Shown here: piece by piece, positions 1 to 6,984 of the stretch
How positions within the stretch are numbered: position 1 is the first letter of the stretch
Layout: each line of letters starts with the position of its first letter
From: an uncultured Clostridium sp.
GTDB lineage: Bacteria; Bacillota; Clostridia; Lachnospirales; Lachnospiraceae
Assembly (NCBI GenBank): GCA_905192625.1
Contig: CAJJLI010000023.1
Coordinates: forward strand, 1 to 11,685
Direction: 5' to 3'
Length of the DNA: 11,685 nucleotides
Program-made: the position numbers and the translations under genes
The notes under the pieces: generated by a model
Told to the model about the DNA's origin: nothing
The model's input: the letters and a program-made list of their open reading frames with translations, nothing else
Databases searched by the model: none

Positions 1-2
1 CG

Positions 3-1181
3 AAAGAGCTATGGAACACTTATCATATAAAACAGGTTATAACACCAATGTTCGAGCATACGGTATTGTTTCAAAGAGGTGTAGGAGAAACAACAGATGT
101 TGTTCAAAAAGAAATGTACACTTTTATGGATAAGGGAGATCGTAGTATTACATTAAAGCCAGAAGGTACTGCAGGTGCGATTCGTGCGTACTTAGAAAAT
201 AATTTATATGCGGAAAGTGGTCCAACAAAATTATTTTACTTTTCACAAGCGTTTCGTTATGAACAACCACAAAGTGGACGTCTTCGTCAACATCACCAAT
301 TTGGTGTGGAGTTTATTGGTTCAAAGAGTCCTCTTGCAGAAGTTGAATTAATAACTTTAATAACAACGTTTATACAAAAGCTTGGATTAAGAGATGCAAA
401 ACTCCATATTAATAGCATTGGCTGTAAAGAATGTAGAAAAACGTATAATGATGCATTGGTATCTTACCTAAAAAAACATGAAGAAAGTTTATGTTCTACA
501 TGCCGTGATCGTATGAAAAAGAATCCTTTACGTGTCATTGATTGTAAAGTACCAAGTTGTAAGGAAATCGTAAAAGATGATCCTAGAACAATTGATTATA
601 TTGATGAGGAATGAAAAGAACATTTTGAGGAATTAAAGCAGTTACTTACAGACTTAAATATTCCATATGAAATTGATACAGGTATTGTACGTGGACTTGA
701 TTATTATACAAAAACCGTATTTGAATTCGTTAATAGCGAAGGATTCACTTTATGTGGCGGTGGTCGTTACGATAATTTAATTCATGAAATTGATGAAAAA
801 CAAGACATACCTGCCGTAGGTTTTGGTATGGGTATTGAGCGTATTCTTTATTTCTTAGATAAAGAACAAGTAGAATTAGCTCCTGAACCAAAGATTGAAT
901 TGTACATTGGTATTTTAGGAAAAGAAGTTAAGGCAAAAGCCTTTGAATTCGTAACAAATCTTCGTAAGGAAGGTATTATTACAGAGACCGATTTTATGGA
1001 TCGTAGTGTAAAAGCACAGATGAAATATGCCAATAAAATCGGTGCTAGATTTGTTGCACTCTTAGGTGCAGATGAATTAGCAAATCAAAAGGTAACCCTT
1101 AAGAATATGGAAAATAGCGAACAATTCGAAGTGGATTTTGATCAGTTCGTTTCACATATGAAGAAAGTATTAAATCAATAA
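3..1181 (+). CDS. hisS: Histidyl-tRNA synthetase, 5' partial, with one in-frame TGA
   Basis: Charges tRNA-His with histidine in the cytoplasm as a class II synthetase. The left edge cuts the gene; the frame is open from base 3 (reading [19 protein letters not shown]), so roughly 30 N-terminal residues are missing. Counting codons from base 3, motif 2 (FRYEQ) is at about 84-88, a Cys-rich insert (CKEC, CSTC, DCK, SCKE) at about 140-190, HisA (RGLDYY) at 230-235, then CGGGRYDNL, and motif 3 (GMGIER) at 275-280, followed by the anticodon-binding domain. Codon 204 (612-614) is TGA. The same frame continues at once with [11 protein letters not shown] and stays open to TAA at 1179-1181, so this is a single-codon interruption, not a frameshift. 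No ATG, GTG or TTG occurs in frame between the TGA and the ATG at 828, which lies inside motif 3, so a separate useful C-terminal protein is unlikely. Family identity is certain; functional state is open: UGA readthrough, pseudogene, or sequence error. Confidence 0.93.
612..614 (+). other. In-frame TGA codon inside hisS, at a usual Cys position
   Basis: Local reading is D-E-E-TGA-K-E-H-F. From memory of Firmicutes HisRS, this site is usually the second Cys of a C-E-E-C pair closing the Cys-rich insert; here the first Cys is Asp and the second is TGA. TGA differs by one base from the Cys codons TGT and TGC and from TGG. The base after it is A. Only weak AT-rich hairpins lie downstream (619-643 and 629-664), neither a convincing bacterial SECIS. 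Confidence 0.9.
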
Positions 1182-1400
1182 TATAAAGTAAGATTAATAG
1201 TACAAAACGAAATCATTAAATAGTATGAAACGAGATTAATTAATAATATGAAATGGAATCAATTACTATTATGAAACGAAATTAATTAATAATTTTAAAT
1301 GAAATCAATTACTATTAAGAAACGAATTTAATTCTATTATTAAGTGAAATTATTACTAATATGAAACGAAAACAATTAACAATATAAACAATATTAATTT
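1180..1400. repeat. Degenerate AT-rich tandem repeat, 46-bp higher-order unit
   Basis: The spacer after hisS is built from a diverged unit of about 23 bp with core TATGAAACGAAAT followed by AATTA and TA. The clearest copies form a 46-bp double unit: 1224-1269 and 1270-1315 match at about 42 of 46 positions, 1316-1359 is a 44-bp diverged copy, and 1360-1389 starts a fourth with TATGAAACGAAA. Weaker copies extend upstream to about 1198. No ORF crosses it. Its function is unknown; it looks like replication-slippage expansion of non-coding DNA. Confidence 0.8.
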
Positions 1401-1405
1401 TTAAA

Positions 1406-1435
1406 AATCAATTTTTTGGAATTACAAAATTGATT
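1406..1435. repeat. Perfect 10-bp inverted repeat
   Basis: Arms AATCAATTTT (1406-1415) and AAAATTGATT (1426-1435) are exact reverse complements around a 10-base spacer. It lies between the end of hisS and the aspS promoter. With no GC in the stem core and no T-tract after it, it is a poor intrinsic terminator. It could be a protein-binding site or a weak bidirectional stop. Confidence 0.6.
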
Positions 1436-1455
1436 AATAAATACAAAACTAAACG

Positions 1456-1484
1456 TTGATTTACTTATAGAAGAAGTGTATACT
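1456..1484 (+). promoter_or_regulatory. Sigma-A promoter of aspS
   Basis: TTGATT (1456-1461), a 17-base spacer, then TATACT (1479-1484). Both hexamers match consensus at 5 and 4-5 positions with ideal spacing. It would give a leader of about 130 bases before aspS, implying that aspS is transcribed apart from hisS. Confidence 0.65.
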
Positions 1485-1512
1485 CTTATAGGAAAATGAA
1501 ACGTTTATAGGG

Positions 1513-1540
1513 CTTAGCGGATGATTTTTGCTCCGCTTTG
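1513..1540 (+). promoter_or_regulatory. Leader hairpin upstream of aspS
   Basis: AGCGGA (1516-1521) pairs with TCCGCT (1532-1537) around a 10-base loop, with GC and GC closing pairs outside a TT/TT internal loop. It lies inside the predicted aspS leader. The U-run after it is short and broken, so it would be a weak terminator or attenuator. I see no T-box signature in the leader. Confidence 0.4.
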
Positions 1541-1624
1541 CTTTATGTATTATATAATTAAGAAAGAATGAGTTTGCTGCAAAGTAAATGATTCGAAATT
1601 TAACAGGATACAGGAGGATTAAAG

Positions 1625-3418
1625 ATGGCTGAATCGATGAAGGGGTTAAAAAGATCCCATAGATGTGCCGAGTTAAGCAGTGCCAATATTGGAGAAACTG
1701 TTACCGTAATGGGATGGGTTCAAAAAAGTAGAAATAAAGGCGGAATTATTTTCGTAGATTTAAGAGATCGTTCTGGTTTATTACAGATTATATTTGAAGG
1801 AAGCGATATTGGCGAAGAAGGTTTTGAAAAAGCAAGCAAATTAAGAAGTGAATTTGTAATTGCAGTCGTTGGTAAGTTAGAGGCTCGTTCCGGTGCGGTA
1901 AATGAAAACTTAGCAACTGGACAAGTTGAAGTACGAGCAACGGAGCTTCGTATACTTTCTGAGGCAGAAACACCTCCATTTCCAATTGAAGAAGAATCAA
2001 AAACAAAAGAAGAGTTGCGTTTAAAACATCGTTATCTTGATCTTCGTAGACCTGATTTACAAAGAAATCTTATAATGAGAAGTAAAGTTGCGACTTTAAC
2101 ACGTCAATTTTTAGCGGACGAAGGATTTCTTGAAATAGAAACTCCAATGCTTACAAAATCTACTCCAGAAGGAGCAAGAGATTATTTGGTACCTAGCCGT
2201 GTGCATCCAGGTAATTTTTACGCATTGCCACAATCTCCACAGATTTTTAAACAGTTATTAATGGTATCTGGTTATGATCGTTACTTCCAGCTTGCAAAAT
2301 GTTTCCGTGACGAAGATTTGCGTGCAGACCGTCAGCCAGAATTCACACAAATTGACATGGAGTTGTCATTTGTTGATGTGGATGATGTTATTGATGTCAA
2401 TGAAAGATTATTACAAAAGGTATTTAAAGAAGTAATCGATGTAGATGTTACATTACCAATCCAGAGAATGACATGGAAAGAAGCAATGGATCGTTTTGGA
2501 TCTGACAAGCCAGATACACGTTTTGGTATGGAATTAAAGGATGTATCGGAAGTAGTGAAAGGCTGTGGATTTGCTGTATTTACTGGTGCATTAGAAAATG
2601 GTGGTTCTGTTCGTGGTATCAATGCAAATGGACAAGGTGAAATGCCACGTAAGAAGATTGATGCATTAGTAGAGTTTGCAAAAGGTTTTGGTGCAAAAGG
2701 TCTTGCTTACCTTGCAATCAATGCAGATGGAACTTACAAGTCTTCCTTTGCTAAATTCATGACAGAAGAAGAATTAAATTCCTTAGTAGAAGCAATGGAT
2801 GGAAAACCAGGAGATTTATTGTTATTTGCTGCGGATAAAAATAAAGTAGTTTATGATGTATTAGGTAATTTACGTCTTGAATTGGCGAGACAATTGGATC
2901 TTTTAAAGAAAGATCAATTTAATTTCTTATGGGTAACAGAGTTCCCATTACTTGAGTACTCAGAAGAAGAAGGTAGATATACAGCAATGCATCATCCATT
3001 TACTATGCCAATGGAAGAAGATTTAGCTTTACTTGATTCAGAACCAGGAAAAGTTAGAGCAAAAGCTTACGATATTGTATTAAATGGTACTGAAATTGGT
3101 GGCGGTAGCGTGCGTATCTTCCAAAATAATGTTCAAGAGAAAATGTTTGAAGTACTTGGATTTAGTAAAGAAGATGCTTACGATCGTTTTGGTTTCTTAT
3201 TAAATGCATTTAAATATGGTGTTCCACCTCATGCAGGTTTAGCATATGGTTTGGATCGTATGGTTATGTTAATGGCAGGAGAAGATTCCATTCGTGATGT
3301 GATTGCATTCCCTAAAGTAAAGGATGCTTCTTGCTTGATGACTGAGGCTCCAAACGTTGTTGATGAAAAGCAATTAGTAGAACTTGGAATTGAGATATCC
3401 GAAAGCGAAGAAGAGTAG
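1625..3418 (+). CDS. aspS: Aspartyl-tRNA synthetase
   Basis: Class IIb synthetase charging tRNA-Asp in the cytoplasm. The 597 residues match the usual bacterial-type length of about 590. An N-terminal OB-fold anticodon-binding domain (GWVQKSRNKGG at 30-40, then IIFVDLRDRSG) is followed by motif 1 (EIETPMLTKSTPEGARDY), the aspartate/ATP site around ALPQSPQ (about 200-206), motif 2 (CFRDEDLRADRQPEFTQ, from about 225), a bacterial GAD insertion (about 290-430), and motif 3 (GLAYGLDRMVML, around 537-547). All catalytic motifs are intact. The ATG at 1625 is set by AGGAGG at 1612-1617. The residue after R36-N37 is Lys38, where, as I recall, discriminating enzymes often carry Leu and non-discriminating ones His, so tRNA specificity is not readable from this site. 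It lies downstream of hisS in the common Firmicutes order, but with a 443-bp gap, its own promoter, and a terminator after it. Confidence 0.98.
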   Translation: MAESMKGLKRSHRCAELSSANIGETVTVMGWVQKSRNKGGIIFVDLRDRSGLLQIIFEGSDIGEEGFEKASKLRSEFVIAVVGKLEARSGAVNENLATGQVEVRATELRILSEAETPPFPIEEESKTKEELRLKHRYLDLRRPDLQRNLIMRSKVATLTRQFLADEGFLEIETPMLTKSTPEGARDYLVPSRVHPGNFYALPQSPQIFKQLLMVSGYDRYFQLAKCFRDEDLRADRQPEFTQIDMELSFVDVDDVIDVNERLLQKVFKEVIDVDVTLPIQRMTWKEAMDRFGSDKPDTRFGMELKDVSEVVKGCGFAVFTGALENGGSVRGINANGQGEMPRKKIDALVEFAKGFGAKGLAYLAINADGTYKSSFAKFMTEEELNSLVEAMDGKPGDLLLFAADKNKVVYDVLGNLRLELARQLDLLKKDQFNFLWVTEFPLLEYSEEEGRYTAMHHPFTMPMEEDLALLDSEPGKVRAKAYDIVLNGTEIGGGSVRIFQNNVQEKMFEVLGFSKEDAYDRFGFLLNAFKYGVPPHAGLAYGLDRMVMLMAGEDSIRDVIAFPKVKDASCLMTEAPNVVDEKQLVELGIEISESEEE

Positions 3419-3488
3419 ATAGCAATTATTTTGCCTATTATCATTTAATTATATTAGGTGTTTGATAAACGTATCTGAATTTGATATG

Positions 3489-3541
3489 CCACAAAGTGTA
3501 GTATTCATTGACGAAATGATAATTATACTTTGTGGTTTTTT
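3489..3541 (+). terminator. Intrinsic terminator of aspS
   Basis: CCACAAAGT (3489-3497) pairs with ACTTTGTGG (3527-3535). The stem extends inward through several more pairs and an inner CATT/AATG helix, and six T follow (3536-3541). Confidence 0.9.
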
Positions 3542-3729
3542 AATATGGCCATGTATATGAATTGACTGGATGTAAGGAATGAATCGGAAGGAATTTTATA
3601 CGAAAGGCTTTATAGGAAATGGTTGTTCAGGCTCCTTGTTTTAAGAAGATATAGATGCATGAATTGCTATTTGTATAAGCGGACTATTCGTTTAAGAGGT
3701 GAACCTTAGAATAGAAAGGGGAGAGTAAC

Positions 3730-3996
3730 GTGGAGACATATTGGATCGTGATTATAGCGTATTTGGTTTTGATGAATTGTATCGGTTTTATAATTATGGG
3801 GGTTGATAAACGCCGTGCGAAATTAAAAGCTTGGAGAATTGAAGAAAAAACCTTATTTCTCATTGCTGTTTTAGGCGGAAGCCTAGGTTCAATTTTGGGA
3901 ATGAAGGTATTTCGACACAAAACAAAGCATAAAAAGTTTACAATAGGGATGCCGTGTATTCTTATTATACAAATTATTATTCTTTTCCAAATTTAA
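3730..3996 (+). CDS. DUF1294 family small membrane protein
   Basis: An 88-residue protein of unknown function with the DUF1294 pattern: D26-K27 after the first helix, R36-I-E-E, GGS at 49-51, GM at 57-58, and the family hallmark RHKT at 62-65 followed by F70. Three hydrophobic segments (about 5-24, 40-59 and 70-88) suggest an inner-membrane protein. It starts with GTG at 3730, supported by AAAGGGGAG at 3715-3723; no in-frame ATG fits as well. The stretch from 3542 to the start holds no other gene and no promoter I would defend. Some family members are fused to a cold-shock domain, as I recall, and here a stand-alone cold-shock gene follows 110 bp later. That link is suggestive only, because the downstream gene has its own promoter. 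Confidence 0.88.
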   Translation: METYWIVIIAYLVLMNCIGFIIMGVDKRRAKLKAWRIEEKTLFLIAVLGGSLGSILGMKVFRHKTKHKKFTIGMPCILIIQIIILFQI

Positions 3997-4025
3997 TCAT
4001 TTCATACGCAGTTAGAAAAATATGT

Positions 4026-4054
4026 TTGACAGAATTAGAAATCAATGGTATCAT
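4026..4054 (+). promoter_or_regulatory. Sigma-A promoter of the cold-shock gene
   Basis: TTGACA (4026-4031, perfect consensus), a 17-base spacer, then TATCAT (4049-4054). It predicts a leader of only about 45 bases, much shorter than the long cold-sensing leader of E. coli cspA. Confidence 0.8.
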
Positions 4055-4106
4055 AATTATGTTGTAATCGTTAAGTTACACTAATATTTTATTGGAGGAT
4101 TTACTC

Positions 4107-4307
4107 ATGAACAAAGGTACTGTAAAGTGGTTCAATAACCAAAAAGGTTTCGGTTTCATCTCTGATGAACAAGGAAATGATGTATTCGTACACTACACTG
4201 GTCTTAACATGGACGGTTTCAAGTCTTTAGAAGAAGGTCAGGAAGTTGAATTTGAAGTAATTCAGGGTGCAAAAGGACCTCAGGCTACAAACGTAGCTAG
4301 AATCTAA
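4107..4307 (+). CDS. Cold-shock protein (CspA/CspB family)
   Basis: A 66-residue single-stranded nucleic-acid-binding beta-barrel, acting as a cytoplasmic RNA chaperone. KGTVKWFN opens the fold; RNP1 is KGFGFIS (13-19) and RNP2 is VFVHY (26-30). Length and motifs match the family throughout. The start is ATG at 4107, with GGAGG at 4094-4098 at good spacing; an upstream TTG at 4092 in the same frame would overlap that binding site and is rejected. The gene has its own consensus promoter and a strong terminator, so it is probably a monocistronic, highly expressed unit. The exact paralogue (cspA, B, C or D) cannot be decided here. Confidence 0.97.
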   Translation: MNKGTVKWFNNQKGFGFISDEQGNDVFVHYTGLNMDGFKSLEEGQEVEFEVIQGAKGPQATNVARI

Positions 4308-4335
4308 TCAAGAATGCTTTCAGTGTACCTTTTTC

Positions 4336-4348
4336 TATATATATATAT
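4336..4348. repeat. Short TA dinucleotide run
   Basis: An alternating TA run in the 3' untranslated region of the cold-shock gene, between its stop codon and the terminator. Such runs are prone to slippage; no function is visible. Confidence 0.6.
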
Positions 4349-4395
4349 GTAACAAAATTTATACAGAAATAGCTATATTGTAAGAAGATTGATTG

Positions 4396-4425
4396 AAAAG
4401 CTAACCGTAAGGTTAGCTTTTTTTT
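4396..4425 (+). terminator. Intrinsic terminator of the cold-shock gene
   Basis: Perfect 11-bp stem, AAAAGCTAACC (4396-4406) with GGTTAGCTTTT (4411-4421), GTAA tetraloop, and an eight-T run ending at 4425. The A-rich 5' side means it may also work on the other strand. Confidence 0.95.
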
Positions 4426-4493
4426 GTATAGGAAATAATTTTAGATGCTTTATCGTTAGGTGGAAAAGTTGGACGAAAATGCATAGTACCACA

Positions 4494-4506
4494 TACGTTT
4501 AACGTA
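4494..4506. promoter_or_regulatory. 13-bp palindrome, possible operator
   Basis: TACGTT (4494-4499), one T, then AACGTA (4501-4506): a perfect inverted repeat 58 bp before the mutarotase start and clear of coding sequence. Its size fits a dimeric regulator site near a promoter, though I cannot point to convincing promoter hexamers here. Confidence 0.35.
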
Positions 4507-4564
4507 GAACTTTTAACCTTGTTGTAGGATAATAAATGAAAAGCATTTAATATGGAGGTCATAT

Positions 4565-4891
4565 ATGTTTCAGAATAATAAATATGCATGGACATGGAGA
4601 GTAAAAGAGGAGTATTTGGATGAGTATGTTAAAATGCATCTAAATCCGTGGAAAGAAATAATGGAGGAGCATACCAGGGCAGGATATCGTAATTACTCAA
4701 TATTTCAGAATGGAAACCAATTTTTCTATTGCTTTGAGTGTGACGATGTGAAAGCAGCAAATGAATATATTGCCCAAAGCGAGGCTTGCCAAAAATGGAA
4801 TGCAATAACATCAAAGATGGTGGAAGGATCTTTTGATTTTAATGAAGAAGAGCCAATTACATTTATGAAGCAGGTATTTTATTTAAAATAA
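4565..4891 (+). CDS. L-rhamnose mutarotase (RhaM/DUF718) family protein
   Basis: A 108-residue protein of the dimeric alpha/beta-barrel family that interconverts the alpha and beta anomers of L-rhamnose. Visible family features: YAW near the N-terminus, EEYLDEYVKMH with H25 in place of the catalytic His, NPWKEI, NYSIF at 43-47, the FYCFECDD strand at 54-61, KW at 77-78, and a C-terminal FMKQVFYLK like the family's EVFHLE end. E. coli RhaM has a Trp pair where this protein has W78-N79, so the sugar pocket may differ. GGAGG at 4554-4558 sets the ATG at 4565. No rhamnose isomerase, kinase or aldolase is nearby, so the substrate is not proven. galM follows 116 bp later with its own promoter. Confidence 0.85.
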   Translation: MFQNNKYAWTWRVKEEYLDEYVKMHLNPWKEIMEEHTRAGYRNYSIFQNGNQFFYCFECDDVKAANEYIAQSEACQKWNAITSKMVEGSFDFNEEEPITFMKQVFYLK

Positions 4892-4943
4892 TTGATCTAA
4901 TATAGTAGCATTGTACAAAATTAAAATTATTGTAATGTTTTAC

Positions 4944-4972
4944 TTTCCAGCGTTGAATCATAATGATATAAT
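4944..4972 (+). promoter_or_regulatory. Promoter of galM
   Basis: Perfect -10 TATAAT (4967-4972), with TTTCCA (4944-4949) 17 bases upstream as a moderate -35. Transcription would start about 30 bases before the ATG. Confidence 0.55.
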
Positions 4973-5007
4973 ACACATATTGGAATAAAATATGAGGAGA
5001 GTTTAGG

Positions 5008-6066
5008 ATGAGTATATCAAAAAAGCAGTTTGGTAAAATAAAAGGGGGACAAGTAGCGCATCTATATACGTTGAAGAATAAAAATGGTATGCAGATAGAT
5101 GTTACAGACTTTGGAGCTAATATTGTGCGTATCCTTGTACCAGATAAAAAAGGAATTTTTAAGGATGTTGTCCTTGGATATGACAATCCAGCACAGTATG
5201 AAGTTAACTCGCCAGGTTATGGTTCTTTTATTGGAAGACATGCAAACCGTATCGGTTCCGCAAGATTTGAGTTAAATAATAAGACATATACCTTAGAAAA
5301 AAATGATGGTAATAACAATCTACATAGTGGAAGTACAAGTTACAATAAGCATATGTATGATGTTGAAATCTATGATGAAGATGATGAAACACAAATAGAA
5401 TTTTCACGATTTAGTGAAGATATGGAACAGGGATTTCCAGGAAATTTAGAAGTTTCCGTTAGTTATACCTTAACCAATGACAATGAGTTGGTAATTGAAT
5501 ATTATGCAATGTCAGATAAAGATACGATAATCAACTTTACAAACCACTCATACTTTAACTTGGCAGGTCATAATTCTGGTAATATTTTAAATCATAAAAT
5601 TATGATTGACGCAGATAAATTTACACCAACTGATGATGAGTTAATTCCAACTGGTGAATTACGCGATGTAGAAGGTACTCCAATGGACTTCCGAGTTTTA
5701 AAGAGCATTGGATTGGATATAGAAAAAGATTATATACCACTAAAGCAAGCAGGTGGATACGATCATAACTATGTTTTAAAAACAACAAGAGATGAAGCAA
5801 GTAAAGTGGCCGAACTTTATGAGGAACATTCCGGAAGATTAATGGAAGTGTTCACAGATATGCCAGGATTGCAGCTATATACCGGCAATTTCATTGATGG
5901 AAAAGAAAAAGGAAAAGATAAGTATATTTATAATAAAAGAGATGGGGTATGTTTTGAGACACAATATTTCCCAAACAGTTGTAATATAAGCGAGTTCCCT
6001 TCTTGCTTACTAAAAGCTGGTAAGGAATTTGATTCAGTCACAATCTATAAATTTTCTATTCGATAA
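5008..6066 (+). CDS. galM: Aldose 1-epimerase (galactose mutarotase)
   Basis: Interconverts alpha and beta anomers of galactose and glucose in the cytoplasm, feeding the Leloir pathway. The 352 residues fit the family. Active-site features: HANRIG then N-N-L-H-S-G with H106, NHSYFNLAGH with catalytic H180, the DELIPTGELRDVEGTPMDFR stretch, GYDHNYVL, MPGLQLYTGNF, and FETQYFP with catalytic base E317. AGGAG at 4995-4999 sets the ATG at 5008. It is not next to galK, galT or galE in this window; its neighbour is another mutarotase of a different fold. It probably forms its own transcription unit, ending at the shared hairpin at 6076-6111. Confidence 0.96.
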   Translation: MSISKKQFGKIKGGQVAHLYTLKNKNGMQIDVTDFGANIVRILVPDKKGIFKDVVLGYDNPAQYEVNSPGYGSFIGRHANRIGSARFELNNKTYTLEKNDGNNNLHSGSTSYNKHMYDVEIYDEDDETQIEFSRFSEDMEQGFPGNLEVSVSYTLTNDNELVIEYYAMSDKDTIINFTNHSYFNLAGHNSGNILNHKIMIDADKFTPTDDELIPTGELRDVEGTPMDFRVLKSIGLDIEKDYIPLKQAGGYDHNYVLKTTRDEASKVAELYEEHSGRLMEVFTDMPGLQLYTGNFIDGKEKGKDKYIYNKRDGVCFETQYFPNSCNISEFPSCLLKAGKEFDSVTIYKFSIR

Positions 6067-6075
6067 TCAAAATAA

Positions 6076-6111
6076 AGCTACTTAAAATATAATTACGTAT
6101 TTTAAGTAGCT
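6076..6111. terminator. Bidirectional terminator between galM and upp
   Basis: Perfect 14-bp stem, AGCTACTTAAAATA (6076-6089) with TATTTTAAGTAGCT (6098-6111), and an 8-base loop. It lies between convergent genes. The minus-strand exit is T-rich (TTTATTTT), the plus-strand exit less so. It probably ends galM and backs up termination of upp. Confidence 0.75.
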
Positions 6112-6244
6112 CTATCATTCTTAGTCTAACCTTATCAAGGTATTTCTTAATTTCTTCAGTAATACAGTTATAAAATAAGACATATAAATTTAGTGTAACA
6201 AGCTGTGAAAACTAAAGTAGCGTTAATAGTTATCGCATTCTGTC

Positions 6245-6874
6245 TTATTTTGTACCGTAAATTCTATCACCAGCATCGCCTAGTCCTGGTAAGATATAAC
6301 CTTGTTCATTTAATCTTTCATCTAATGCACCGATATAAATATCAACATCTGGATGTGCAGCCTGCAATTTGGCCATACCTTCAGGAGCTGCGATTAAGCA
6401 AAGAAAACGAATTTTTGAAATGCCACGATTTTTCAACAAAGTAATTGCAGCGATTGCGGAACCACCAGTTGCGAGCATTGGATCTACTACAAAGATTTCT
6501 CTATCTGCTGCATCAGAAGGAAGTTTGCAAAAATATTCAACAGGTTCAAGAGTATCTTCATTACGGTAAAGTCCAATATGTCCAACTTTTGCATTTGGTG
6601 TAAGAGTTAGAATACCATCTGACATATGCATACCCGCTCTAAGAATTGGAACAACACAAAGTTTTTTACCAGCAATCTCTTTTACTGTTGTAGTTACCAA
6701 TGGAGTTTCTACTTCCTTATCAGCTAAAGCAAGGTTACGGCTTGCTTCATAATAAATCAACATAGCAACTTCTGAAACTAAATCTCTAAATTCTTTCGTT
6801 GATGTTGTCTTATCTCTCATTATTCCAATTTTATGCTGTATAAGTGGATGATCCATGATATATACATCTGACAT
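6245..6874 (-). CDS. upp: Uracil phosphoribosyltransferase
   Basis: Pyrimidine salvage: converts uracil and PRPP to UMP in the cytoplasm. The 209 residues equal the family's usual length. Motifs: [12 protein letters not shown] (76-87), the PRPP-binding loop [12 protein letters not shown] (129-140), and the uracil-binding C-terminal segment [13 protein letters not shown] (192-204). On the minus strand, GGAGG at 6886-6882 precedes ATG at 6874. Many relatives read RAGLGM where this one reads RAGMHM, a minor change. It is the only minus-strand gene here, convergent with galM and divergent from the response-regulator gene. An 11-bp inverted repeat (6172-6182 with 6241-6251) includes the stop codon in one arm. 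Confidence 0.98.
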   Translation of the reverse strand: MSDVYIMDHPLIQHKIGIMRDKTTSTKEFRDLVSEVAMLIYYEASRNLALADKEVETPLVTTTVKEIAGKKLCVVPILRAGMHMSDGILTLTPNAKVGHIGLYRNEDTLEPVEYFCKLPSDAADREIFVVDPMLATGGSAIAAITLLKNRGISKIRFLCLIAAPEGMAKLQAAHPDVDIYIGALDERLNEQGYILPGLGDAGDRIYGTK

Positions 6875-6925
6875 TCGACTACCTCCAAAATTTGATTACA
6901 AAGAATTGTTTTTTCCCTACCTTTC

Positions 6926-6931
6926 ATTATA
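6926..6931 (-). promoter_or_regulatory. Possible -10 box of upp
   Basis: On the minus strand TATAAT reads from 6931 to 6926, about 50 bases before the upp start. The region 16-18 bases upstream is T-rich (TTTTCT) but not a good -35, so the call rests on the -10 and position only. Confidence 0.4.
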
Positions 6932-6984
6932 ACAAAAAAAATACCATAAGAAAAGAGTATATTTTGAGAAATTGTCGTTTCTAG

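Noticed and set aside
600..640. Frameshift in hisS
   Set aside because: The protein frame before and after the TGA is the same, and aligned family sequence continues without gap; only one codon is abnormal.
1180..1400. CRISPR array between hisS and aspS
   Set aside because: The repeat units are degenerate and abut one another; there are no unique spacers of constant length and no conserved direct repeat.
1491..1624. T-box riboswitch for aspS
   Set aside because: I find no T-box conserved sequence or matching antiterminator, and the leader is short for this class.
4092..4106. Five-residue N-terminal extension of the cold-shock protein from TTG
   Set aside because: It would overlap the GGAGG binding site, and the family begins at the MNKGTVKWF methionine.
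6172..6251. Long-range 11-bp inverted repeat as the upp terminator
   Set aside because: The arms are 58 bases apart and one includes the stop codon; the compact hairpin at 6076-6111 is a better terminator.
6205..6444. Small plus-strand ORF antisense to the end of upp
   Set aside because: Starts with GTG without a clear binding site, and most of it is the reverse complement of conserved upp coding sequence.
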